In this document: in pieces, positions 8,445 through 16,656 of the stretch
How positions within the stretch are numbered: position 1 is the stretch's first letter
Layout: the number at the start of each line of letters is the position of its first letter
From: Richelia sp. CSU_2_1
GTDB taxonomy: Bacteria > Cyanobacteriota > Cyanobacteriia > Cyanobacteriales > Microcoleaceae
Direction of reading: 5' to 3'
Assembly (NCBI GenBank): GCA_012034575.1
Contig: JAAUPF010000003.1
Location: 1-64,000, forward strand
Length of the DNA stretch: 64,000 nt
The notes under the pieces: generated by a model
Told to the model about the DNA's origin: nothing
Database searches by the model: none
What the model saw: only the letters and a program-made list of their open reading frames with translations
Made by a program: the position numbers and the translations under genes

Positions 8445-10370
8445 ATGCCCGAACCCACTAACCTCACCAGAAGCGCCAGCCAAATCAACATCGGCAACGT
8501 CAATATCGGCAACTTCCAAGTAGGCAGCATCAGCGGCACTAAATACAACGACTTCAATGCCAACGGCCGCCCCGACGCCGGGGAAGTCCCGCTTCCCAAC
8601 TGGCAAATCTACCTGGACATCAACAATAACGGCAGGCTGGATGTTAGCGAACCGACTACCCTAACCAATGCCCAAGGCAATTACATCTTCGTCAACTTGC
8701 CGGCGGGCACTTACCAAGTACGGGAAGTCCAGCAGCCCAACTTCCGCCAAACTACGCCGAATCCCGCACCCATCGCGATTACTAGCGGGGCCAACGTTAC
8801 TAATATCAATTTTGGCAATCAATTTTTTGCAGGGACGATCGCGGGTACGAAATTCAACGATATTAACAGCAATGCTGTCCGAGACCCCGGAGAACAATCG
8901 CTAGCTAACTGGCAAATTTACCTCGACCTCAACCGCAACGACAGGTTGGACGGTGGCGAACCTTCTACCCTGACAAATCCTCAAGGCGATTATGCTTTTG
9001 TCAATATTCCTGCTGGTAATTATCAGGTAAGAGAGGTTCAGCAGCCGGGTTTTCGCCAAACTACACCGAATCCCGGCTTGGTGAATGTTCCTCCCGGCGG
9101 CTTTGTTGGCAATGTTAATTTTGGCAACGTGTTTTTTGTCGGCAGCATCAGCGGACTTAAATACAATGACCTCAACGCCAACAGCATCAGAGATGCGACG
9201 GACCCGCCGCTGGCTAACTGGCAAATTTACCTCGACCTCAACGCTAACGGCCGATTGGATTTGGGCGAACCGAATACTGTTACCAACCCCGAGGGCAATT
9301 ACACTTTTGCCAATGTTTCTCCCGGCCGCTATTTGGTGAGGGAAGTTTTGCAGCCCGGATGGATACAGACGACGCCAAATCCAGGTCCGATCGACATTAC
9401 GGGCAATACTAATGCAGTTGGTGTCAATTTCGGCAACAATTTGCCGACGGGCAGCATCAGCGGTTTCAAGTTCAACGACCTCAACGCCAACGGCATCAAC
9501 GAACCGACGGAACCGAGAGTTGCTAATTGGCCGATTTACTTGGATCTCAATGGCAATAACAGGCTAGACGGCAACGAACCTACGGCGTTAACCAACGCGC
9601 AAGGCAATTTCTCTTTTATCAATTTGCCTCAAGCCGTTTATTTAGTCAGGGAATTGCCGCAACCGGGATTCCGCCAAACTACGCCCAATCCGACTCCCAT
9701 TACTGTGGGCAACGGTACGAATGCGACTAATATTAGTTTTGGCAACGTGTTGGTAACGGGAACTATCAGCGGCGTTAAATTCAACGATTTTAACGCTAAC
9801 GGTCGGTTAGATCCTGGAGAACCGCCGATACCGAATACCCAAATTTACATCGACCTCAATAACAACAGTAATTTAGATCCCGGAGAAGCCAGTACCTTCA
9901 GCGATTTTCAAGGAAACTACAGTTTCCGCAACGTGCCGGTAGGTACTTACGTTTTGAGGGAAGTGACTCAACCCGGTTTTATTCAAACTACTCCGCCTGC
10001 GATCGTAACTGTTTCTGCGGGAAATCGGGCCAGCAGCATCGATTTGCTGACGGGAGATGCGGTTGGTAGGTCTGCCCAATCTTTAAGCAACGACCCCCTG
10101 GCGGATTGGGGCAGCGCTTTGGTTGAGGCACCTGCAGGCGTTGCCGACAGTTTGCTGTTGGGTGGGGATAGTGGCAGTTATCAAATTGAGGGTGTTTCGA
10201 TCGATCGAGCTTTGGCAAATTTAACTAATATTCCTGACTTCGGGCAACAGAATGTCGGTCTAGAACCCAATGCAGAAAGCAGCGAATTTGTCAAGGCAAA
10301 TTTATTAAGTGATTCAGCGATCGCCCTGTCAGATAGCATTAGGAAAGTTAAAGATCGGCAGTTGCTTTAG
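8445..10370 (+). CDS. SdrD_B-like repeat protein with five 103-residue domains
   Basis: The 641-residue protein is built of five consecutive SdrD B-type (Cna_B-like, prealbumin-like) domains beginning at residues 27, 130, 233, 336 and 439. Each reads G-S/T-I-S-G-x-K-F/Y-N-D-x-N-A-N-G...D-G-E-P...I-Y-L-D-L-N-x-N-x-x-L-D...E-P-T...T-N-x-Q-G-N-Y-x-F...G-x-Y-x-V-R-E...Q-P-G-F-x-Q-T-T-P. The acidic DxNxNGxxDxGE loops resemble calcium-binding loops. In Gram-positive adhesins such domains form stiff stalks. No N-terminal signal peptide, membrane segment or sorting motif is visible; residues 1-26 and the last 110 or so residues are unique. A cell-surface or secreted role is therefore inference from the domain type. 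The neighbouring gene at 10650 encodes a related protein. Confidence 0.8.
   Translation: MPEPTNLTRSASQINIGNVNIGNFQVGSISGTKYNDFNANGRPDAGEVPLPNWQIYLDINNNGRLDVSEPTTLTNAQGNYIFVNLPAGTYQVREVQQPNFRQTTPNPAPIAITSGANVTNINFGNQFFAGTIAGTKFNDINSNAVRDPGEQSLANWQIYLDLNRNDRLDGGEPSTLTNPQGDYAFVNIPAGNYQVREVQQPGFRQTTPNPGLVNVPPGGFVGNVNFGNVFFVGSISGLKYNDLNANSIRDATDPPLANWQIYLDLNANGRLDLGEPNTVTNPEGNYTFANVSPGRYLVREVLQPGWIQTTPNPGPIDITGNTNAVGVNFGNNLPTGSISGFKFNDLNANGINEPTEPRVANWPIYLDLNGNNRLDGNEPTALTNAQGNFSFINLPQAVYLVRELPQPGFRQTTPNPTPITVGNGTNATNISFGNVLVTGTISGVKFNDFNANGRLDPGEPPIPNTQIYIDLNNNSNLDPGEASTFSDFQGNYSFRNVPVGTYVLREVTQPGFIQTTPPAIVTVSAGNRASSIDLLTGDAVGRSAQSLSNDPLADWGSALVEAPAGVADSLLLGGDSGSYQIEGVSIDRALANLTNIPDFGQQNVGLEPNAESSEFVKANLLSDSAIALSDSIRKVKDRQLL
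8523..10067 (+). repeat. Five 309-bp in-frame tandem coding repeats
   Basis: Units begin at 8523, 8832, 9141, 9450 and 9759, exactly 309 bp apart, with no insertion or deletion in any unit. They share the start GG(C/A)A(G/C)(C/T)ATC and differ by scattered substitutions, so the duplications are old relative to point mutation but length is strictly conserved. Confidence 0.9.
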
Positions 10371-10649
10371 CAAATGTCTTGGCCAACAGGGCGCTGTCAA
10401 CAGCAACAAGGGCGATCGACTTACATCGGGTAGCGAGCTGAAATTGTCACAGCTATTCAAAACCTGATATAATCTGCTGCGACAAAGCTTGAGGAATCCT
10501 GATGTTAAATGAGGAACATTCAAGTCAGTGTAGACGTATGTATGATCGAGTAGCGATCGCCAGCAACTAGCAGCAGCTAATTGCCGATCGACAAAGTGAT
10601 ACAGTAGCCTGTAGCTTACGTAGATTTAGGTGTGAAGGAACAGACAATC
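10371..10649. promoter_or_regulatory. Gap between the two SdrD_B genes
   Basis: About 280 bp with HIP1 cores and no coding potential that I recognise. AAGGAA about 11 nt before the ATG at 10650 is the likely ribosome-binding site of the downstream gene and favours that start over the GTG at 10632. Confidence 0.4.
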
Positions 10650-13046
10650 ATGGCAGAAGAATTAGTAGCTAGTCAGGTAACTCCTGTCCTACCCCCAGTC
10701 GTGTTACCGCCAACCGTCATTTTTGGTAACGCTCCTGCAGGTATCCGGGGTATTAAGTATAATGACCTGAACCGCAACGGTAGACAAGATACAGGCGAAC
10801 CGGGAATCTCCAACGTCCAAATCTTTATTGACACCAATAACAACGGCACTCGCGACGGAAGTGAACCATCAACGTTGACGAACGCCACCGGAAACTTCGC
10901 ATTTCCCGGCTTGAACCCAGGCACTTATGTTGTCAGGGAAATCCCGCCTGCAAATTTCACCCCGACAACTCCCAACCCAGTCATAGTAAACCTCACCGGT
11001 ACTGATGCAAGTATTTCGTTCGGTAACGCTACTGGTGGCGGTCAAATTATTGGCTGTAAATACCTCGACGTAGATAATGACGGATTTCGAGACGGGGCAG
11101 AACCCCCGATGCAAAACGTCAGAATCTTTATCGATTCCAACAACAACGGTCAGTTAGATACGGGGGAACCCACTACCTTAACCGATAGAAACGGCGAGTA
11201 CCGATTCACCAATTTAGCGCCCGGGCTGTACCGGATTCGGGAAGAGCGAGCCAACGGACCGAGAACTGAACCTTTAGAAAGAGATTTTCCCCAAAGCACC
11301 CCCCCCGGCAGCATTCCCCTGCTCGACATTAACCTCGGCCTCAACGAAATCTGGGCTTGCGCTCAAGTCGGCAACACTCCGCTATACGAAATCCCGATCT
11401 TCAAATTCCGGGACGACAACGCTAACGGCAGACAAGACCCAGGCGAAATTCCCCTCCAAGGCATCCCGTTCATCTTAGATTTGAACCGGAACGGCAGGAC
11501 AGACGTGGGCGAACCTCGGGTCCTCACCGGCGCTGACGGCCGCGCTAGCTTCAGAGATTTAAAAGCTGGCAGTTACTCGGTATTGGAAACCTTTGAAACC
11601 TTCATACCGCAACAGCCACCAATTAACACTACTGAGAACCCAGTAGAAGTAACCGCCCCCGGAGCTCGCTCCCGCCAGCAGGGAACTCTGCCTTTCCGAG
11701 TGGCAGATCCAGCAGTTCCAGGCGGTCAGCGGATCGTGTCGGCAAACTTCCCGCCCCCAGTCCCGCCAGTCAACCCGGAACCGGCAGTTTTCTTCACTCC
11801 GATTACGGTCAATCCAGCCACCGGTGCGGTCGGAAATACCCGCCCCAACATCACGGTATTCAAATATAACGATAAAAACGCTAACGGTCGTTTTGAACCG
11901 GGCAATACTCCGCGGGAAGGTCCCATTTCTGGCGTCAGAGTATACATTGATGCCAACGATAACGGTGCCCTCGATACAGGCGAACAGTCGCTAGTAACGG
12001 ACGCCAACGGACGCGGAGCATTCACCAACCTGCCAGCCGGCAATTATGTAGTTCGGGAAGTGGTGCCGACTGGTTTTAGCGCGACTACTCCAGCTCGAGT
12101 GCAGTTCAACCTTGCCAACGAAGACGCTAACGTGGTCTTTGGCAACACCCCCAACAGCCGGATCACCGGATGCAAATTCCAAGACATCAACGGCAACGGC
12201 TACCGCGACGGCTTTGAAGCGCCGATTCCAGGGGTGACTATCTTCCTCGACAACAATGGCAACAACGCCCTGGATGCTAACGAACCTACTAGCGTTAGCG
12301 ATCAGTTCGGTCGCTGGAGTTTCGGCAATTTGGCCCCCGGTATTTACCGAGTTCGGGAAGTCGTGCCTGCAAATTCTTTCCAAACTACTCAACAACTGGA
12401 TGTGGTTCTCGGTGCAAACCAAACGTTTACTTGCGCTTTGGTAGGCAACGGTCAGTTCTTTACTTTGAGAGTTCCCAAGTTCCGGGATGACAACCGCAAC
12501 GGCGTTCAAGATGCGGGCGAGCCTCCTTTGCAGGATATCCCCTTCACCTTGGATTTCAACCGGAACGGCCGCTTCGATGCTGCTACGGAACCCCTCGCCA
12601 GAACAGATGCTAGCGGTATTGCCACGTTCAGCAATTTAGCGCCGGGGAACTACTCGGTATTGGAAGTTTTCAACGATCCTAGCGTTCCCAACCCGTTCCC
12701 GATTCCGACAGGACCGAACCCCGTTACTTTCACTGTACCGGGACCGAATGCTTCTGTAACACCGATCGTCACTAATGCTACAAGAACTGCTGCTGGCCTT
12801 CAAGATAATGATTTGACTGGCACTTTTGAAGCTGGCAGCAAAGAGCTTGACGAGCTAAATGATTTTGGTATTGCTGCTTCTGGTGCCGGCCCAACTGTCG
12901 GAGTTGACGACTTGATCGCACCCAATACAATTGTCAGCAACTTTAACGATCTTGATGCGTTAAAAATGGCGAGTTCGCTGACTGTAACGGCAGAAAATTC
13001 GCCTCTTTTCGATCCATCGCTGTTGGCATTAGTTCCTTCTAAGTAA
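10650..13046 (+). CDS. Second SdrD_B-like repeat protein, six domains in an A-B-C / A'-B'-C' order
   Basis: The 798-residue protein is related to the product of the gene at 8445 but arranged differently. Domain openings can be followed as GIKYNDLNRNG (A), GCKYLDVDNDG (B), IFKFRDDNANG (C), VFKYNDKNANG (A'), GCKFQDINGNG (B') and VPKFRDDNRNG (C'). The two C domains share the PFxLDxNRNGR and SVLE motifs, and the two B domains each carry a cysteine in GCK plus a second in the tail (WACAQVGN, FTCALVGN). The protein is therefore a duplicated three-domain block joined by a proline-rich linker near residues 360-395. No signal peptide or anchor is evident; the start is the ATG at 10650. Surface adhesin or stalk function is inference. 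A terminator follows directly. Confidence 0.8.
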   Translation: MAEELVASQVTPVLPPVVLPPTVIFGNAPAGIRGIKYNDLNRNGRQDTGEPGISNVQIFIDTNNNGTRDGSEPSTLTNATGNFAFPGLNPGTYVVREIPPANFTPTTPNPVIVNLTGTDASISFGNATGGGQIIGCKYLDVDNDGFRDGAEPPMQNVRIFIDSNNNGQLDTGEPTTLTDRNGEYRFTNLAPGLYRIREERANGPRTEPLERDFPQSTPPGSIPLLDINLGLNEIWACAQVGNTPLYEIPIFKFRDDNANGRQDPGEIPLQGIPFILDLNRNGRTDVGEPRVLTGADGRASFRDLKAGSYSVLETFETFIPQQPPINTTENPVEVTAPGARSRQQGTLPFRVADPAVPGGQRIVSANFPPPVPPVNPEPAVFFTPITVNPATGAVGNTRPNITVFKYNDKNANGRFEPGNTPREGPISGVRVYIDANDNGALDTGEQSLVTDANGRGAFTNLPAGNYVVREVVPTGFSATTPARVQFNLANEDANVVFGNTPNSRITGCKFQDINGNGYRDGFEAPIPGVTIFLDNNGNNALDANEPTSVSDQFGRWSFGNLAPGIYRVREVVPANSFQTTQQLDVVLGANQTFTCALVGNGQFFTLRVPKFRDDNRNGVQDAGEPPLQDIPFTLDFNRNGRFDAATEPLARTDASGIATFSNLAPGNYSVLEVFNDPSVPNPFPIPTGPNPVTFTVPGPNASVTPIVTNATRTAAGLQDNDLTGTFEAGSKELDELNDFGIAASGAGPTVGVDDLIAPNTIVSNFNDLDALKMASSLTVTAENSPLFDPSLLALVPSK

Positions 13047-13114
13047 TAGCTCTCATGTTAAGTTGAGTCTCTAGTTGAAGGCTCAGTAATTAGCAGTTAG
13101 GCTGTTTAAAAAAC

Positions 13115-13144
13115 ACGTCAAAACCATGTTTTGGCGTTTTTTTT
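13115..13144 (+). terminator. Intrinsic terminator after the second SdrD_B gene
   Basis: A 10-bp stem (ACGTCAAAAC at 13115-13124 with GTTTTGGCGT at 13128-13137, one G-T pair) encloses a 3-nt loop and runs into eight Ts (13137-13144). This is a textbook rho-independent terminator about 70 bp past the stop codon. Confidence 0.85.
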
Positions 13145-13329
13145 GCTGTTTTGACAATTCTTTTATGGCAATCGGCGAAAGAAAATCGCTTCAGGTCAAA
13201 GGTTCGTTCGCACAACATACTCAAGATATAAAACTATCTTTAGTAGTAGGGTGCGATCGACTGAAAGAAAGATTCGGGCGATCGAAAAAACCTTTATTTA
13301 TAGAAATAGAACATAGAGGAATTATTGAT

Positions 13330-14190
13330 ATGCCAACCCAACAGCAAACCAATCCAGCTCAACATCAAGAACAACAACCGGGCATTGAATCTCAAATGAC
13401 GCCCGCACCTGAATCTTTCGGTGAAGGATACCGCGGCAGCGACAAATTGCGCGGCAAAGTAGCGCTGATTACGGGTGGAGATAGCGGGATCGGGCGTGCG
13501 GTAGCGATCGCATTTGCGAAAGAAGGTGCAGATGTCGCGATCGGTTATCTTAACGAAGATGGAGATGCTAAAAAGACTCAAAGGGCGATCGAACAACAAG
13601 GCTGCCGCTGCATCGCAATTGCTGGCGACATTGGCGAAGAAAGCACCTGTCAAAAACTGGTAGAACAAACAGTAAAAGAATTCGGACACCTCGATATTCT
13701 CGTCAACAACGCCGCCGAACAACATCCCCGAGAAAGCATCGAAGACATCACCGCCGAACAATTAGAGCGCACTTTTCGTACCAACATTTTCTCAATGTTT
13801 TACCTCACCAAAGCCGCTCTCAAATACCTCCAAGAAGGCAGCACGATTATCAACACTACCTCAGTCACTGCTTATAAAGGTAACGAACAATTACTAGATT
13901 ACTCTTCGACAAAAGGGGCGATCGTCGCTTTTACCCGCTCATTATCCCAGAGTTTAGCCGAGAAAGGAATTCGCGTTAACGGAGTCGCTCCCGGCCCGAT
14001 TTGGACGCCACTAATCCCCGCAACTTTCCCCGAAGAAAAAGTCGCAACATTTGGTGCTGATACGCCTTTAGGACGGCCCGGACAGCCTGATGAAGTTGCT
14101 CCGAGTTACGTGTTTTTGGCTTCCAAAGATTCCTCTTACATGACCGGCCAAATTTTACATCCCAACGGCGGATCTGTGGTTAACGGCTAA
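13330..14190 (+). CDS. SDR-family oxidoreductase (YdaD/GSP39-like)
   Basis: The 286-residue classical short-chain dehydrogenase has the nucleotide-binding motif TGGDSGIG near residues 47-54, NNAA near 126-129, and active-site serine and Y-x3-K (YSSTKG) near 175-195. The proline/glutamine-rich N-terminus (QQQTNPAQHQEQQPG) and GEGYRGSDKLRGK lead are typical of the subgroup that includes the Bacillus general-stress protein GSP39/YdaD. Substrate is unknown; NAD(P)(H)-dependent alcohol/carbonyl chemistry is expected from the family. The ATG at 13330 is preceded by AGAGGA. The open frame extends 68 codons further upstream to 13126, but that part overlaps the preceding terminator and lacks protein character. 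Confidence 0.8.
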   Translation: MPTQQQTNPAQHQEQQPGIESQMTPAPESFGEGYRGSDKLRGKVALITGGDSGIGRAVAIAFAKEGADVAIGYLNEDGDAKKTQRAIEQQGCRCIAIAGDIGEESTCQKLVEQTVKEFGHLDILVNNAAEQHPRESIEDITAEQLERTFRTNIFSMFYLTKAALKYLQEGSTIINTTSVTAYKGNEQLLDYSSTKGAIVAFTRSLSQSLAEKGIRVNGVAPGPIWTPLIPATFPEEKVATFGADTPLGRPGQPDEVAPSYVFLASKDSSYMTGQILHPNGGSVVNG

Positions 14191-14570
14191 AAAGATAGTT
14201 GATAGTTGACAGTTGACAGTTGACAGTTGACAGTTGTTCGGGAGTTATGAGTTTTAAGTTTTGAGTTTTGAGTTAAGAAGAGTTTTAATTTAACTCACAA
14301 CTGGTCACTCAACATTCAAAACTTTTTCAGTTGACCTGGGACAGTTAATAGCGCAGTTTTACTCGTTTTTTACTCGTTACCAGGCTGTGCCTGGTAATGC
14401 AGGTCTGGAGGCTCTGCCTCCCGTTTCAACGTTCCCAGGCGAGGCAGAGCCTCGCGGATCTGGGTTCCCAGGCACAGCCTGGGAACCAGTGAACCAACGG
14501 GTTGTGCGAGGGGTAGGGACACGGCACTGCCGTGTCCTGGGCTTTCGACATGAAGAAGTTTGTGGAAATA
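14191..14570. repeat. Cluster of dispersed repeats between the SDR gene and the split tRNA
   Basis: Contains TTGACAG heptamers (about 14201-14236), a long imperfect palindromic unit built on ACCAGGC...GCCTGGT and GGCAGAGCC (about 14376-14490), and the TAGGGACACGGCACTGCCGTGTC palindrome (about 14513-14538). No gene is visible here. Confidence 0.65.
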
Positions 14571-14648
14571 TCGGCAGTGCAGGAGTTGAACCTGCCTGAG
14601 GCGAATTAGTTGCCTAAGCACAAGAGTCACCTTTTGTACTCGGCTGCC

Positions 14649-14681
14649 AAACCGGACGTACACCTTTGGGCGTATCCGGCT
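14649..14681 (-). ncRNA. Group II intron domain V
   Basis: The 33-nt hairpin has a lower 7-bp stem (AGCCGGA with TCCGGTT, including the AGC triad), the invariant 2-nt bulge (CG), an upper 6-bp stem (TACGCC with GGTGTA, one G-T pair) and a CAAA tetraloop. The fold and the bulge position match domain V of group II introns. It lies directly after the stop codon of the intron reading frame, as usual. Confidence 0.85.
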
Positions 14682-14686
14682 TTACG

Positions 14687-16420
14687 TTAGATGGAATCTG
14701 TAATAGACCCCGCATTTTTCCGGTGGATTTCATCGTGGCAATATAGGTGAACTAAGGTTTTGTTTGACCTTTTGTTGTTATTTTCTATTGCCGTCAATGT
14801 GATGAACCTCTATGTAATCTTCAATGGTGAAAAGTTGCTGACAGTGTGAGCATCGACCCTTTTGAGTTTTTTAACCCAGATCGAATGTCTTTAGGTGTTA
14901 AGGATGGTCGCCTCGGCGAGTAGTCCAATATACCCAATCTCCGTCATAAGGGCTTTTAGTACCTTGTACCTTAATGTAGTGTTTGTACTCGAACGAGTAC
15001 AACATTTCTACAAGGTAAAGGTGGTTCCCTTCTTTCCATCCAAAGTTCCACGATGATTCCTTGCTTTTGAAAAATATTCGCGAGCAGATATATCCATCCC
15101 CTTTCTGGGAAAACTTCTTTCTTCCCCAATTCAAGTAAACCTTGTACAGGCTATGTTGAACTTTTGAGAACACTTCGTGTGAATGACTTCCACTTTTGAA
15201 GTAGTTTCCCCACCCTCTGATGAACCAGTTAAGGCTTTCAATCATTGGGCTGGTTCTTGGGATTGTCCTTTATTTAATAGGGCTTTTAGATGGGATTGAA
15301 ATCGTTTTACGGATTTGTCTGAAGGTAGCACTTTTGTGACCATCCCCAGAGATTCTCCATTAGTTTTCTTTCCCGCTCTGTTTTTCCCTCTAGTAAAGGA
15401 TTGGATATGGAATCCTAAGAAGTCGAAACCAGGTTTTTTCTCTTCGTCTCCATTCAGTGAGTGACATATTCTGGTCTTTTGCTCGTTTAGCGTAAGTCCA
15501 ATGTTTGCCATCCATTCTTTGGTTTTTTCGAGAGCTGCCTTGATTACTGCTTCTTCTTCATGGATGATTACAAAATCGTCGGCATACCTTATTACTCGCG
15601 CCTCACAGTATTCCTTCATTTTCCCATCGGGTTGACCAATTCTAGTCTTCCTTGTGGGGAAATTGGATGAGATATAGCTTTCAAATCCGTGTAAAGCTAT
15701 ATTTGCTAGCAATGGTGATATGACGCCGCCTTGTGGGGTTCCTGATACTGTTTTGTGAAACACGTCTCCGACTAGAACGCCTGATTTGAGCCAAGCTCTT
15801 ATCTGCTTTTCCATGTCGGGAAATGTCTTTAACTTTTGTATCAGAGCCTCGCGGTCAATATTATCGAAACATCCTTTCAAATCTGCATCTATTAGATACT
15901 TAGGTGTTTTTCGGATGCTTAATTCGATTGCCTCTATAGCATCGTGACAACTTCTACCTGGTCGAAATCCATAAGAATTCGGTTCAAATAGTGCTTCCCA
16001 TTCTGGTTCTAGGGCTAACTTGGCTAGTGCTTGTTTTGCCCTGTCTACTATCGTAGGAATGCCTAGAGGACGTTTCTCCTTTTTGCCTGGTTTTGGGATT
16101 TCAACCCTTCTCAAAGGTGAGCTTTTACCGTCTAATCGTAATTGTTCGGCTAGTTCTATCCTTTGTTGGGGATTTAGGGATTTAACTCCGTCGATTCCCG
16201 CCGTGCATTTGCCTTTGTTTTCTTGTGTTACGCGACGGACTGCTACCAATCTGGCGCTGTATGAAGAAATTAAGGTTTTTTGGAGTTTGACCGCGAGTGG
16301 TTTGTTTCCACTTTTGGATGCTTCGTAGATCTTCGTTTGTAGCTTTATCACCTTTGTCTGGATTTCACTCCAAACTATAGATGACCATTCCGCTTCTAGA
16401 GCCTTGGACATAGCCTTCAT
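14687..16420 (-). pseudogene. Group II intron reverse transcriptase/maturase/HNH protein, frameshifted
   Basis: The first frame (16420-15242, 392 residues) holds an intact reverse-transcriptase domain. GIDGVK is near residue 75, IPKPGKKEKRPLGIP near 108-122, GFRPGRSCHDA near 151-161, and the catalytic YADD at 279-282. The maturase X domain (SLNWFIRGWGNYF...) continues from about 15240 in a different frame that begins with an ATG overlapping the RT stop (ATGA). After RRGDHP at about 14898, two further frame changes are needed to read LTPKDIRSGLK and then the HNH motif CSHCQQLFTIED...EVHHIDGNR. A last shift near 14780 recovers HLYCHDEIHRK, and TAA lies at 14687. Four frameshifts in the C-terminal third indicate a decayed protein, although the RT part remains open. 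An intact member would have about 575 residues. Confidence 0.85.
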
Positions 16421-16636
16421 CCGCGATCTACATCTTTCTAACGTTCAATCTTTTGGCGTATCCCACACATTACATGGGGGCTTTTGCTTGAGATTGAATC
16501 CTTCACATCTTTGATTCACCTAGCTGGTGAGCCTTGTTAAGGGCTTAAATCTTAGATGTTTCCCTCTTATCCTATATCGAGCATATATGACGATTTAGGT
16601 GCCTGCTTTCTCCAGATGGGATTAATTGGATCGTCT

Positions 16637-16656
16637 CTAGGCTACTCAAGACCTAG
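16637..16656 (-). ncRNA. Intron EBS1 hairpin (exon-binding site 1)
   Basis: On the minus strand the stem CTAGG/CCTAG closes a 10-nt loop TCTTGAGTAG. The TGAGT in the loop pairs with ACTCA, the last five nucleotides of the tRNA 5' exon. Its location about 275 nt into the intron agrees with the usual position of EBS1 in domain I. Confidence 0.6.

Noticed and set aside
13126-13329. N-terminal extension of the SDR protein by 68 residues
   Set aside because: It would start inside the terminator hairpin of the previous gene; AGAGGA precedes the ATG at 13330.
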